Positions 27,129 to 36,116 are shown, numbered from the stretch's first letter. The stretch: 64,000 bases of DNA from Geminicoccus harenae (GCF_019800005.1 NZ_JABGCL010000009.1:146044-210043), one strand, 5' to 3'. Program-made: numbers and translations. The notes: generated from the sequence alone by a model not told the origin.

Positions 27129-28109
27129 ATGGATCGTCGCCAGTTCGCCGGTGCGCTCGCACTGGCAACGGCGGCCGGGGCGCTGGCGCGCCCTGCGGCC
27201 GCCCAGGACAAGAAGTTCACGGTCGCCCTCATTCCGGGGCTCACCACCGACGCCTTCTACATCACCATGCACAAAGGGGCCCAGGCCGCGGCCGATGCGC
27301 TGGGTGTGGAGCTCCTGTTCCAGGGGGCGCCGGAGTTCAACCCGACCCTGCAGGTGCCGGTCCTCCAGGCGATGATCGCGCGCCAGCCCGATGCCCTCCT
27401 GATCGCGCCCACCGACAAGCAGCAGCTGATCGCCCCGCTCCGCCAGGCCCACGATGCCGGCATCAAGGTGATCACGGTCGACACCTTCATCGACGACGGC
27501 AAGTACCAGGACGGCTCCGGCGAAGGCGACTTCCCGCTCTCCTACGTGGCCTCGGACAATGTCATGGGCGGCCGCATGGCCGCGCGCGCCCTGGCCCAGG
27601 CAATCGGCGAGAAGGGCAAGGTCTATGTCAGCAATGTGAAGCCCGGCATCTCGACCACCGACCAGCGCGAGCAGGGCTTCAAGGAGGGCATGGCGGAGTT
27701 CGCGAACATCGAGGTGCTGGAAACCCAGTTCAACGACAACGACGCCAACAAGGCTTCTTCCCAGCTCCAGGCGGTGTTCGCCCGCAACCAGGACCTGGCC
27801 GGGGTGTTCGGCGCCAACCTGTTCTCGGCCTTCGGCGCCGCCGACGGCGTGAAGGCCGCCGGCAAGACCGGCGAGATCAAGGTGGTGGCCTTCGACACGC
27901 CCACCCGGATCATCGACGACCTGAAGGGCGGTGCGGTGGATTTCGCGATCGCCCAGCATCCGGCCGAGATCGGCTTCTACGGCGTGGTCACCGCATTCGC
28001 GGCGCTCACCGACCAGTCGGTGCCCACTTCCATCGGCACCGGTTTCACCGTCATGGACCGGGACAATATCGAAAAGCCCGAGATCCAGCGCTTCGTCTAT
28101 TCCGACTAG
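27129..28109 (+). CDS. Ribose-type sugar ABC transporter substrate-binding protein
   Basis: Periplasmic binding protein of the RbsB/LacI-like fold (Peripla_BP_4), 326 residues. The signal peptide starts MDRRQFAGALALATAAG with a Tat-like RR and ends at AAA-Q. Domain landmarks: FTVALIPGLTTDAFY, ARQPDALLIAPTDKQQLIAPL (hinge region), VASDNVMGGRMAARAL, FGANLFSAFGAADGVK and VVAFDTPTRIIDDLKGG. It is the first gene of an importer with the following permease and ATPase; a large hairpin separates it from the permease. The order SBP-permease-ATPase and a single-domain ATPase resemble fructose (FrcBCA)-type systems. Confidence 0.93.
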   Translation: MDRRQFAGALALATAAGALARPAAAQDKKFTVALIPGLTTDAFYITMHKGAQAAADALGVELLFQGAPEFNPTLQVPVLQAMIARQPDALLIAPTDKQQLIAPLRQAHDAGIKVITVDTFIDDGKYQDGSGEGDFPLSYVASDNVMGGRMAARALAQAIGEKGKVYVSNVKPGISTTDQREQGFKEGMAEFANIEVLETQFNDNDANKASSQLQAVFARNQDLAGVFGANLFSAFGAADGVKAAGKTGEIKVVAFDTPTRIIDDLKGGAVDFAIAQHPAEIGFYGVVTAFAALTDQSVPTSIGTGFTVMDRDNIEKPEIQRFVYSD

Positions 28110-28114
28110 CAGGC

Positions 28115-28151
28115 GCATCTCCCGGGGCGGACGGCCCGCCCCGGGAGATGC
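28115..28151. terminator. 16-bp perfect hairpin between binding-protein and permease genes
   Basis: Arms gcatctcccggggcgg (28115-28130) and ccgccccgggagatgc (28136-28151) surround a 5-base loop, 6 bases after the binding-protein stop. There is no T-run. Such structures protect the 3' end of the upstream message and partly terminate, giving more binding protein than permease. Confidence 0.65.
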
Positions 28152-28203
28152 CCTCATCCCGAAGCCTGCGACTGGTCCGCTTCCTCCAAATGGACTGCCG
28201 ATC

Positions 28204-29232
28204 TTGGCCACTGCCGCCGCGCCCCATGCGCCCGCCGAACGCCACCCGCTGCTCGCCTTCGTGGCGATCGCCTGGTCCTGGCTGTTCCTCCTGCTGCTGG
28301 TCCTGTTCTTCGAGTTCTGGGCCCGGCTCCAGTATGGCTCGACCTTCGTCCTGAACCCCTACAACCTGCAGAGCATAGCGCTCGCAGCCTCCATGCCGCT
28401 GCTGCTGGCGCTGGGCCAGACGCTGGTGATCATCGCGGGCGGCATCGACCTGTCGGTGGGCTTCGTCATGGGCCTGGCCTCTGTGGTGATGGCGACCACA
28501 ATGCAGGCCACGTCCGGGCTGCATCCCGGCCTGTCGCTGCTGGTGGGCATCGCGGCGGCGCTGCTGGTGAGCGTCATCCCGGGCTTCATCAGCGGCACGC
28601 TGATCGCGCGGCTGGCGATCCCTGCCTTCATCGGCACGCTCGGCATGTATGGCGTGTGCCGGGGCGTGGGCTTCCTCACCGCCAGCGGCACCACCGTGCC
28701 GGTCAACAATCCCTGGTTGTTCCAGCTCGGCAACGCGAAGGTCCTGCAGGTCCCCGTGCCGGTGATCCTGACGGCGATCGTGGTGCTGGTAATGCACTGG
28801 GTGCTGCGCGAGGGGCGCTTTGGCCGCTACACCTATGCGATCGGCGGCAGCAAGGCGGCAGCGGTACGGGCCGGCATCAACGTGCCCAGGCACACCGTCA
28901 TGCTCTACATGCTCTCGGCCTTCTGCGCCGGGATCGCGGGCGTGGTCTATACCGCGCGCTTCTCGGCCGGTGCCGCGCAGGGCGGCGAGCCCCTGCTGCT
29001 CGACAGCATCGCCGCGGTGGTGATCGGCGGGGCCTCCCTGTTCGGCGGCTCCGGCACGATCGTCGGCACGGTGATCGGCGCCTTCATCATCGCCGTGATC
29101 CAGTACGGCCTGGTGTTCATCAACGTGGCGCCGTTCTGGCAGTTCGTGGCGGTCGGCGTGGTGATCATCGTCTCGGTGCTGATCGACCAGTCGCGGGAGC
29201 GGCTGACCGGCGGGGGGCGGCGCGATGAGTGA
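28204..29232 (+). CDS. Ribose/fructose-type ABC transporter permease
   Basis: Inner-membrane permease of the RbsC/FrcC family (BPD_transp_2), 342 residues with about 8-10 membrane segments. Family motifs: LGQTLVIIAGGIDLSVG (the conserved GGIDLSVG), FIGTLGMYGVCRG, YAIGGSKAAAVRAGINV and IAAVVIGGASLFGGSGTIVGTVIGAF. No ATG precedes the conserved part in frame; the TTG giving LATAAAPHAP is the best start, with only a weak ribosome site. The stop overlaps the ATPase ATG by 8 bases. Confidence 0.9.
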   Translation: MATAAAPHAPAERHPLLAFVAIAWSWLFLLLLVLFFEFWARLQYGSTFVLNPYNLQSIALAASMPLLLALGQTLVIIAGGIDLSVGFVMGLASVVMATTMQATSGLHPGLSLLVGIAAALLVSVIPGFISGTLIARLAIPAFIGTLGMYGVCRGVGFLTASGTTVPVNNPWLFQLGNAKVLQVPVPVILTAIVVLVMHWVLREGRFGRYTYAIGGSKAAAVRAGINVPRHTVMLYMLSAFCAGIAGVVYTARFSAGAAQGGEPLLLDSIAAVVIGGASLFGGSGTIVGTVIGAFIIAVIQYGLVFINVAPFWQFVAVGVVIIVSVLIDQSRERLTGGGRRDE

Positions 29233-29971
29233 GCCGCTCCTCCAGATCAGCGGGCTGACCAAGCGCTTTGGCGGCGTCACCGCCCTATCGGACGTCGGAT
29301 TGACGGTGGCGCGCGGCGAGGTGCTGGCGCTGGCCGGCGACAACGGGGCCGGCAAGTCGACCCTGATCAAGGCGATCGCCGGGGTGCACAGCCGCGACGA
29401 GGGTGAGATCCGCTTCAAGGGTCAGCCGGTCGACTTCGCGACGCCCTCGGACGCGCGTGCGGCCGGGATCGAGACGATCTACCAGGACCTGGCGCTGGCG
29501 GACAATCTGGACATCGGCGCCAACGTGTTCCTGGGCCGCGAGCGGTTCACGAAGTTCTTAGGCTTCCTGCCGCGGCTGGACCGCGAGACCATGCGCCGGG
29601 AGTCCGAGAAGGTCCTGGAGCAGCTCGAGATCGACATCGAGACCCGCAAGCTCACCCAGCCGGTGCGCAACCTGTCGGGCGGCCAGCGCCAGGCGGTGGC
29701 GATCGGCCGGGCGATCTACTGGAAGGCCGAGCTGCTGATCATGGACGAGCCGACCGCGGCCCTGGGCGTGCCGGAGCAGCGCAAGGTGATGGAGCTGATC
29801 CAGCGCCTGAAGGCCCAGGGGGTCGCGATCATCTTCATCAGCCACAACCTCCACGACATCTTCGCCGTGTCCGACCGGATCCTGGTGCTGCGCCGGGGGC
29901 GGAACGCCGGCGAGCGGGCGATCGGCGCCACCAACGGCGACGAGGTGGTGAAGATGATGGTGGGCGGTTGA
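29225..29971 (+). CDS. Sugar ABC transporter ATP-binding protein (single-domain, FrcA-like)
   Basis: 248 residues with one ABC domain, half the length of RbsA/XylG-type double ATPases. Walker A GDNGAGKST at about 39-47, Q-loop IYQDLALAD, signature LSGGQRQAVAIGRA, Walker B LLIMDEPTAAL, H-loop FISHNL. A full ABC transporter would use a homodimer. It overlaps the permease and, by 4 bases, the following transporter gene. Confidence 0.93.
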   Translation: MSEPLLQISGLTKRFGGVTALSDVGLTVARGEVLALAGDNGAGKSTLIKAIAGVHSRDEGEIRFKGQPVDFATPSDARAAGIETIYQDLALADNLDIGANVFLGRERFTKFLGFLPRLDRETMRRESEKVLEQLEIDIETRKLTQPVRNLSGGQRQAVAIGRAIYWKAELLIMDEPTAALGVPEQRKVMELIQRLKAQGVAIIFISHNLHDIFAVSDRILVLRRGRNAGERAIGATNGDEVVKMMVGG

Positions 29972-30840
29972 GGGATTCCCGGCCGCTGCTCCTGCTGGTC
30001 GTGGTCGGCAGCCTGCTGGGGCTCACCGCCAACATCGTGAAGCTGGCGCTCCAGGCAGGCTGGCCCGCCCTCGCCTTTTTGTGCTGCTCGGCCCTGGGTG
30101 CTGGCCTGGTACTGCTGGTCCTGGCGGCTGCTACCGGCAACCGGCCGGGGCTCGGCCGGCCGGCGCTGGCCTATTATCTCTGGTCCGGCCTGCTCAGCAT
30201 CGCCCTGCCCAACGCCCTGCTCTTCCTGGCGATCCCGCATGTGGGCGCTGCCTTCGTGGCGCTCTGCCTGGCCTTCCCGCCGCTCGCCACCTATCTCCTG
30301 GCGCTCCTGTTCCGCATGGAACGGCCTCGCGCGGTGCGTGCCGCCGGGGTGGCCACGGGCCTGCTCGGTGCCCTCGTGCTGGCGTTCGGCCGCAGCGGCG
30401 GTGGTTCGGCCGCGTCCTTCTGGGCGGCCGTGGCACTGGCGGGACCGCTGGTGATCGCGGCCGGCAACATCTATCGCACCCTGCGCTGGCCGGAGGGCGC
30501 CAGCGCCCTGTCCCTGGCACCCGGCATGCTGCTGGGCGGTGCTGTCCTGCTGGTCCCGTTCCTGCTACTGCCGGACAGCGCGCCGCCGTTCGGCCAGCTT
30601 ACGGCCACGCTGCTGCTGCTGGCGCAGATCACCGTATTCTCCGCGACCTATGCGCTCTACTTCATCCTGCAGAAGATCGCGGGGCCGGTCTATCTCAGCC
30701 AGATCGGCTCGGTGGGTGCGGTGGTCGGCGCTTCGCTCGCCGTGCTGGCCCTGGGCGAACCGGCCGGCCCTGCCCTCTTGCTTTCGGGGCTGCTGGTCCT
30801 GCTAGGCGTTTTCCTGGTCAACCGCTCCAGGGGCGCCTGA
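29968..30840 (+). CDS. EamA/DMT-family transporter
   Basis: 290 residues, about ten predicted membrane helices in two five-helix EamA repeats. Recognisable features include SGLLSIALPNALLFLAI and VGAAFVALCLAFPPLATYLLALLF in the first repeat and SQIGSVGAVVGASLAVLALGE with a GLLVLLGVFLVNRS end in the second. The TTG start overlaps the ATPase stop (TTGA). Its position as the last gene of the sugar importer operon suggests export of a metabolite or toxic intermediate of the same pathway, but the substrate is unknown. Confidence 0.87.
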   Translation: MRDSRPLLLLVVVGSLLGLTANIVKLALQAGWPALAFLCCSALGAGLVLLVLAAATGNRPGLGRPALAYYLWSGLLSIALPNALLFLAIPHVGAAFVALCLAFPPLATYLLALLFRMERPRAVRAAGVATGLLGALVLAFGRSGGGSAASFWAAVALAGPLVIAAGNIYRTLRWPEGASALSLAPGMLLGGAVLLVPFLLLPDSAPPFGQLTATLLLLAQITVFSATYALYFILQKIAGPVYLSQIGSVGAVVGASLAVLALGEPAGPALLLSGLLVLLGVFLVNRSRGA

Positions 30841-30985
30841 GAACTCCTAAACTATTGAAATTAATTGCGCTTTAGCTGTTCTCGGGTTCGTTTGGTAATT
30901 TTCTGAATCGCGTTGGCCCCGAGCCCGGCGCATGGTGCCGTGCTGGCGAGGTCGGACAGGATAGCATGGCCGGTTCCATCTTCCC

Positions 30986-31645
30986 ATGACGGCGGCACGA
31001 GCTTGGTGCCTCCTGCGGCATGCGCCGACGGAGGGCCCTGCCGGGCGGTTCATCGGCCGGTCGGACCGGGCGATCCTGCCTCCTGCTGCGGACGACGCCG
31101 CGGCGCTGGTCGAGCGGATCGGTGCATTCGACGTGGTGGTGGTCACGCCTGCCCGGCGCAGCCAGGAAACCCTGGCCTCCCTGGAAGCGGCGGGGCTGCA
31201 GGTGGGTGAGCGGCGGATCGAGCGCGATCTGCTGGAGCAGGATTTCGGGCGATGGGAGGAGCAGGCCTATGACCGGCTGGCGCATGGCGATCCGGCCTAC
31301 TGGCCGTTCTGGGACGATCCGGTCCGGCGGGTGCCGCCGGGCGGCGAGAGCTTCCAGCAGGTCTTCGACCGCGCCGTGGCCGCGTTCGAGCGCCTGGACC
31401 GCGCGCTGGCCGGGGCCAGGGTCCTCCATGTCGGCCATGCCGGCCCGATCCGGGCGCTGCTGACATGGGCGGAGAATGGCACGGCCGAGGCGGCGCTGCG
31501 GCTGACGGTGGCCCATCTGGCGCCGATGAGCCTGCCGCACCCCGCCCCGAACAGGCCCGGCCGGCCGGCGCTGGCCGTTTCCTCCTCCGGCATGATAGGG
31601 AGCCCGCCGCAACCCGCCACGGCAGCTGGATCGGGAACGACGTGA
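30986..31645 (+). CDS. Histidine phosphatase family protein (CobC/alpha-ribazole phosphatase-like)
   Basis: Phosphoglycerate-mutase-fold phosphatase. Phospho-accepting His in LLRHAPT (about residue 11), Arg in PARRSQET, EQDFGRWEE and the second catalytic His in VLHVGHAGPIRALL. The core ends near residue 180. The last 35 residues (PAPNRPGRPALAV...) are low-complexity. Its stop overlaps the GTG of a SUMT gene (GTGA). With cobA next door, a role in cobalamin synthesis (removal of alpha-ribazole 5'-phosphate) is likely, although many family members are broad phosphatases. Confidence 0.82.
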   Translation: MTAARAWCLLRHAPTEGPAGRFIGRSDRAILPPAADDAAALVERIGAFDVVVVTPARRSQETLASLEAAGLQVGERRIERDLLEQDFGRWEEQAYDRLAHGDPAYWPFWDDPVRRVPPGGESFQQVFDRAVAAFERLDRALAGARVLHVGHAGPIRALLTWAENGTAEAALRLTVAHLAPMSLPHPAPNRPGRPALAVSSSGMIGSPPQPATAAGSGTT

Positions 31646-32445
31646 GCAAGCCTGCGGGCAAGGTCTATCTGGTGGGTGCGGGGCCGGGCGATCCCGAGCT
31701 CCTGACGCTGAAGGCGCTGCGCGTCCTGCAGGACTGCGACGTGGTGGTGCATGACCGGCTGATCGCCCCGGAGCTGCTGGACCTGGTGCCCAAGGGTGTC
31801 GAGCGGATCTTCGCCGGCAAGCGGCGCGACCATCATCATCTGCCGCAGGGCGACATCAACCGGGTGCTGGTCGAGCAGGCGCGGGCCGGCCGCCGGGTGG
31901 TGCGGCTGAAGGGCGGGGACCCGTTCGTGTTCGGCCGCGGCGGCGAGGAGCTGGAAGCCCTGGTCGAAGCCGGCATCCCGTTCGAGGTGATCCCCGGCGT
32001 ATCCGCAGCCAACGGGGTCGGCGCCTATGCCGGCATCCCGCTGACCCATCGCGACCATGCCCAGTCGGTGCTGTTCGTCACCGGCCATACCAAGAACGGC
32101 GAGCCGGACCTGAACTGGACGGCGATCTGCCAGCCGCGCCAGACCATCGTGATCTATATGGGGCTGAAGCCGATCCGGGCGCTGTGCGAGCGGCTGATCC
32201 ATCATGGGCTGCCGGCCCATCTGCCGGCGGCGGCGATCGAGAACGGCACGCTGCCGGAGCAGCGGGTTGCAACCGGCACCCTCGCCTCGCTGCCGGATCT
32301 CCTGGCAGAAATGGCACCCGACGGGCCCGTGCTCGTGATCGTGGGCTCGGTGGTGAGCCTCCGCCAGGAACTCTCCTGGTTCGAGCGCCGGGACCCGCAG
32401 CTTCTTCCGCTCGGCCTGGCAGCCGGGGAGCGGCGGGATCACTGA
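31642..32445 (+). CDS. cobA: Uroporphyrinogen-III C-methyltransferase (SUMT)
   Basis: Methylates uroporphyrinogen III at C2 and C7 to precorrin-2, the branch to cobalamin and siroheme. 267 residues from the GTG that overlaps the preceding stop. Signatures: VYLVGAGPGDPELLTLKAL at the N terminus (SAM-site GAGPGDPELLT), VVVHDRL, RLKGGDPFVFGRGGEE, PGVSAANGVGAYAGIPLTHR, VIYMGL and AIENGTLPEQ. Length and motifs fit the stand-alone SUMT rather than a CysG fusion. Confidence 0.95.
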   Translation: MSKPAGKVYLVGAGPGDPELLTLKALRVLQDCDVVVHDRLIAPELLDLVPKGVERIFAGKRRDHHHLPQGDINRVLVEQARAGRRVVRLKGGDPFVFGRGGEELEALVEAGIPFEVIPGVSAANGVGAYAGIPLTHRDHAQSVLFVTGHTKNGEPDLNWTAICQPRQTIVIYMGLKPIRALCERLIHHGLPAHLPAAAIENGTLPEQRVATGTLASLPDLLAEMAPDGPVLVIVGSVVSLRQELSWFERRDPQLLPLGLAAGERRDH

Positions 32446-32577
32446 GCGACGGCGTCGCGTCTTGCCCTGCCTGCGGAAAAACCGCGTCGTCGCATCACGA
32501 CGAGGCAACCTCGGCCCGGCCGGACCTCCTTAGCCATCAGCATCGGGCGACACCGTGCGGACGGGAGCTGATCAGGC

Positions 32578-33444
32578 ATGCAGACTGCAAGACCGGACGA
32601 GGACGCCGTCGAGGCCGCGATCGAGCACAAAGGCAGACCGCTGACCGAGGACGAGCAGGAGGATATCCACGAGCACCGCAAGCTGCGTCCGCTGGCCGTC
32701 TACGAGGTCATCCGCCGCGAGGGCGTCGAGGAACTGGCCAGGCCGACTGCCAGTCTGTGGTGGTCGGGCCTGGCGGCCGGCCTGTCCATCGGCTTCTCGG
32801 TGGTCACCGAGGGCGCCCTGCACATGGCGCTGCCCGACGCGGCGTGGCGCCCGCTGGTCGAGAATCTGGGCTATGCGGTGGGCTTCCTGATCGTGATCCT
32901 GTCGCGCCAGCAGCTGTTCACCGAGATCACGCTGACCGCCGTGCTGCCGGTGCTCTACCGGCCGAGCCGCCGCAAGTTCGCAGCCCTGGCGCGGCTGTGG
33001 AGCGTGGTGTTCCTCGCCAACATGCTGGGCACGGTCCTGTTCGCCGCCGCCTGCCTGTCCGGCGTCCTGCTGCCGGAGCACATCCTGGAGGGGATGATCG
33101 CGATTGCGCGGGAGCTCGCCGAGCTGTCGCCAGGGCAGGCCTTCTGGCGCGGGATCCTGGCCGGCTGGATGATCGCGACGCTGGTCTGGATGCTGCCCTC
33201 GGCCGAGACCGGCCGCAGCGCCATCATCCTGCTGCTGACCTACCTCATCGCCCTGTTCGAGCTGGCGCATGTGGTGGCCGGATCGATGGAGGTGTTCCTG
33301 CTCCTGCTGGACGGCGAGATCGGCCTTGGCCACGGGATCGGCGGCCTGATCCTGCCGATGCTGGTCGGCAACGTAATCGGCGGCTCGGCCCTGTTTGCGC
33401 TGCTCGCCTACGGGCAGGTGCGCGACGAGATCGAGGCCGACTAG
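32578..33444 (+). CDS. Formate/nitrite transporter (FNT) family membrane protein, YfdC-like
   Basis: 288 residues. The cytosolic N-terminal 45 residues are rich in acidic residues (LTEDEQEDIHEHRKL). Then come six membrane segments of the FNT pore fold: WWSGLAAGLSIGFSVVTEG, LGYAVGFLIVILSRQQLFTEITLTAVLPVL, LWSVVFLANMLGTVLFAA, FWRGILAGWMIATLVWMLP, ILLLTYLIALFELAHVVAGS and ILPMLVGNVIGGSALFALL. The FTEIT and the His in AHVVAGS match FNT pore elements. The extended N terminus resembles the YfdC branch rather than FocA or NirC. The transported anion is not known. Confidence 0.88.
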   Translation: MQTARPDEDAVEAAIEHKGRPLTEDEQEDIHEHRKLRPLAVYEVIRREGVEELARPTASLWWSGLAAGLSIGFSVVTEGALHMALPDAAWRPLVENLGYAVGFLIVILSRQQLFTEITLTAVLPVLYRPSRRKFAALARLWSVVFLANMLGTVLFAAACLSGVLLPEHILEGMIAIARELAELSPGQAFWRGILAGWMIATLVWMLPSAETGRSAIILLLTYLIALFELAHVVAGSMEVFLLLLDGEIGLGHGIGGLILPMLVGNVIGGSALFALLAYGQVRDEIEAD

Positions 33445-33457
33445 CGGGCCGGGATTG

Positions 33458-34582
33458 TCACATCTCGCAGATGCGGCCGAGCAGGACCGGCCGAGATGCG
33501 CCGGTGACGGCCGGCAGGTTGGCGGGGATGCGGTCGATGCGCAGGGAGGCCAGGAGCGCGAAGGCGATCGCTTCCTTGGCGTCCGGGTCGATGCCGGCCT
33601 CGGCCGAGCTGACGAGACTGGTATTGCCCAGGGCCTGGGCCAGCCGCGCCATCAGATGGGCGTTGCGGACGCCGCCGCCGCTGGCCACGACCTTGACCGC
33701 ACCCGGGGCATGACGGGCGATCGCCTGGGCGACGCTCTGGGCGGTGAGTTCGGTGAGGGTGGCGAGCAGGTCGGCCTCGGCGAGACCTGCACGGCGCAGC
33801 AGTGTTTCGGCCATGGTGGCGCCGAATTCCTCCGGTCCGGTCGAGCGCGGGGGCGGCCTGGCGAAGAACGGGTGGGCCAGGAGCTCGGCGAGCAGGTCCC
33901 CGTCGACCCGGCCGCGCGCAGCCCAGGCGCCGTCCGCGTCATGGGTCAGGCGCCCCTGCGTGGCGGCGCGCACGGTGGCGTCCAGGAGGCTGTTGGCGGG
34001 GCCGGTGTCGAAGCCGGTCACGCTGCCGTCGCCGGAAAGGATCGTGACGTTGGCGATGCCGCCGAGATTGAGGACCACCACGGTGCGACCCGGCTCGGCC
34101 ACGAGCAGACGGTCGATGAAGGGCACCAGCGGCGCGCCCGAGCCGCCCAGTGCCACATCGGCGGAGCGGAAGTCGCTCACCACCGGGCAGTGCAGCGCTG
34201 CAGCCAGGAAATGGGGGTCGCCCAGCTGGAGGGTGGTGACGCCGTGCTCGTGGTAGACGGTCTGGCCGTGCAGCCCGACCAGGTCGGGCGAGAGGCCGAG
34301 CCCGCCGCAGAAGGCAGCCGCCGCCTCCGCGTAGAAGCGGCCGAGTGCGGTGTGCAGCCGGGCGAGCCCGGCCGTGTCCAGCGCCAGCACCTGGCGGGGC
34401 ACCAGGGCCAGGCTGTCCGGCTGGGGCACGGTGCGGTGGGCCAAGGTGGCGAGCCGGGGCTTCGGCCCGGCGCTCACCCGCACCAGCGCCAGGTCCAGCC
34501 CGTCCATCGAGGTGCCGGACATCATGCCCAGCACCAGCCGGTCGGGCTTGGCCGCGACCTCGGTCGCAGCCAGCTGGTTCAC
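33458..34582 (-). CDS. anmK: 1,6-anhydro-N-acetylmuramic acid kinase
   Basis: Cell-wall recycling enzyme that opens and phosphorylates anhydro-MurNAc to MurNAc-6-phosphate. 374 residues, normal length. ATPase-superfamily motifs: GMMSGTSMDGLDLALV at the N terminus, GLHGQTVYHEH, NLGGIANVTIL, FDTGPANSLLD and ASGGGVRNAHLM. The GTG start overlaps the stop of the SDR gene (GTGA). It is the last gene of a five-gene coupled cluster. Confidence 0.95.
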   Translation of the reverse strand: MNQLAATEVAAKPDRLVLGMMSGTSMDGLDLALVRVSAGPKPRLATLAHRTVPQPDSLALVPRQVLALDTAGLARLHTALGRFYAEAAAAFCGGLGLSPDLVGLHGQTVYHEHGVTTLQLGDPHFLAAALHCPVVSDFRSADVALGGSGAPLVPFIDRLLVAEPGRTVVVLNLGGIANVTILSGDGSVTGFDTGPANSLLDATVRAATQGRLTHDADGAWAARGRVDGDLLAELLAHPFFARPPPRSTGPEEFGATMAETLLRRAGLAEADLLATLTELTAQSVAQAIARHAPGAVKVVASGGGVRNAHLMARLAQALGNTSLVSSAEAGIDPDAKEAIAFALLASLRIDRIPANLPAVTGASRPVLLGRICEM

Positions 34583-35358
34583 AGCATCCCCGGATAGGCG
34601 CCGCCGTCCAGCATCAGCGACTGGCCGGTGAAGAAGCCGGCATGGGCCGAGCACAGAAAGGCGCAGAAGGCGCCGAGCTCGGCCGGGTCGCCGAAGCGGC
34701 CGGCGGGGGTGGCGGCCACCGCGCCGGCCTCGATCTGGGCCAGCGGCGTGCCGGTGCGCTCGGCACGGACCTTCATGTTGTCGTTCAGCCGCGCGGTCTT
34801 GAACGGCCCGGGCATCAGGCTGTTCACCGTCACGTTGCGCGCGGCGTACTCCTTGCAGACCCCGGCCAGGGCCGAGGTCAGGCCGGCGCGTGCCGCCGAG
34901 GACAGCGCCAGCTCGGCACGCGGCGACTTCACCACCGAGGAGGTGATGTTGACGATCCGGCCGAAGCCGCGCTCGGCCATGCCGTCCACCGTGGCGCGGA
35001 TCAGCATGAGCGGGGTGAGCATCACGCTGTCCACCGCCTGGTGCCAGGCCTCCTCGGGGAAGCTGCGCCAGTCGCCCATGGGCGGGCCGCCCGTGTTGGT
35101 CACCAGTATGTCCGGCTCCGGGCAGGCCTCCAGCAGGCGGGTACGGCCATCCGCGGTGGTCACGTCGACCGCGACCGGCGTCACCGTGACGCCGTACTTC
35201 TTGGCCAGCCCATCGGCCGCGGCCTTCAGCTCCGCTTCGCCGCGCGCGCAGATGGTGAGATGCACCCCGGCGGCGGCCAGCGCTTCGGCGCAGGCATGAC
35301 CCAGTCCCTTGCTGGCGCCGCCCACGATCGCCCGGCGTCCAGCGATACCGAGATCCAT
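34579..35358 (-). CDS. Atypical short-chain dehydrogenase/reductase-like protein
   Basis: 259 residues with a Rossmann fold. Nucleotide loop GGASKGLG (13-20), VDVTTADG, NTGGPPMGDW (canonical NNAG replaced), NITS with Ser about 140, and NSLMPGPFKTARL. The Tyr and Lys of the YxxxK catalytic motif are replaced: the segment reads LALSSAARAGL, with Leu at 150 and Ser at 154. A subgroup of beta-ketoacyl-reductase-like SDRs is known to lack these residues. It overlaps the HdaA-like stop by 1 base and anmK by 4. Redox activity is doubtful. Confidence 0.85.
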   Translation of the reverse strand: MDLGIAGRRAIVGGASKGLGHACAEALAAAGVHLTICARGEAELKAAADGLAKKYGVTVTPVAVDVTTADGRTRLLEACPEPDILVTNTGGPPMGDWRSFPEEAWHQAVDSVMLTPLMLIRATVDGMAERGFGRIVNITSSVVKSPRAELALSSAARAGLTSALAGVCKEYAARNVTVNSLMPGPFKTARLNDNMKVRAERTGTPLAQIEAGAVAATPAGRFGDPAELGAFCAFLCSAHAGFFTGQSLMLDGGAYPGML

Positions 35359-36116
35359 CAGCCATCCTCCTCCGTTGGTTCAGCGACATCCTCGCCGCCC
35401 CGCCCCGCCAGGTCCACCAGGACGCTGCGGGCCAGCGCGGTCGTGACCGGGCGGCAGGCGCGCAGCGAAGCGCGGTCCAGCTCGCCCACGATCCGGCGCA
35501 CCGCGGCAAAGCTGCGCGGCCCATGCGCCAGCAGCCACTCGACGGCGCCCTTGTCCGGCCGCAGGCCACGGTCGGCCAGCTGCTTGACGTAAAGGGCGGC
35601 CAGCAGCGCGTCGTCGGGCGGGCCGATCTCCACCAGGCTGGCGAGCGCCAGGCGCGAGCGCAGGTCCGGCAGCGCCAGGCGCCAGCCGGCCGGCGGCAGG
35701 GTCGCGGTCAGGAGCAGGCTGCCGCGCCGCTCGGTCACCAGGTTGAACAGGTGGAACAGGATCTGCTCGTCCCACACCAGATCGGCCTCGTCGATGGCGA
35801 GGCAAGTGGCGGGTGCGGGGAACAGGTCGCGGGGCGGCAGGAGCCAGGGACCGGCACTTTCCAGCCAGACCGCCCGGGCGCGGGCCGCCCAGATCCGCGC
35901 CAGATGGGTCTTGCCCGAGCCTTCCGGGCCGAACAGCACGGTCACCGGCGTGGGCCAGTCCGGCCAGCGGCTCAGATGCGCCAAGGCTGCCGCGTTGGAC
36001 GAGGATGGCAGGAAATCCTGTTCCTCGCTGCGCTCGGTATGCGGCAGGTCCAGGGCGAGCTGCTGGTGCGGGGCCAGTCGGGTCAATGGGCTCACCGGAT
36101 CAGCTGCGTGCGGCAT
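35358..36116 (-). CDS. hdaA: DnaA-like AAA+ protein, HdaA type (regulatory inactivation of DnaA)
   Basis: 252 residues related to DnaA domains I/III without the DNA-binding domain. N-terminal APHQQLALDLPH resembles the clamp-binding QL(A)LDL peptide of Hda proteins. Walker A FGPEGSGKTHLARIW follows at about 62-76, Walker B LAIDEADLVWDEQILFHLFN, sensor-like LLLTATLPPAGW and RSRLALASLVEIGPPDD. In alphaproteobacteria HdaA works with the sliding clamp to hydrolyse DnaA-ATP. The ATG overlaps the upstream gene; an in-frame GTG 21 bases downstream is an alternative start. Confidence 0.85.
   Translation of the reverse strand: MPHAADPVSPLTRLAPHQQLALDLPHTERSEEQDFLPSSSNAAALAHLSRWPDWPTPVTVLFGPEGSGKTHLARIWAARARAVWLESAGPWLLPPRDLFPAPATCLAIDEADLVWDEQILFHLFNLVTERRGSLLLTATLPPAGWRLALPDLRSRLALASLVEIGPPDDALLAALYVKQLADRGLRPDKGAVEWLLAHGPRSFAAVRRIVGELDRASLRACRPVTTALARSVLVDLAGRGGEDVAEPTEEDG

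Noticed and set aside
30841..30985. Cobalamin riboswitch before the CobC-like phosphatase and cobA
   Set aside because: The gap is an AT-richer 145 bases without the B12-box core; more likely just a promoter region.
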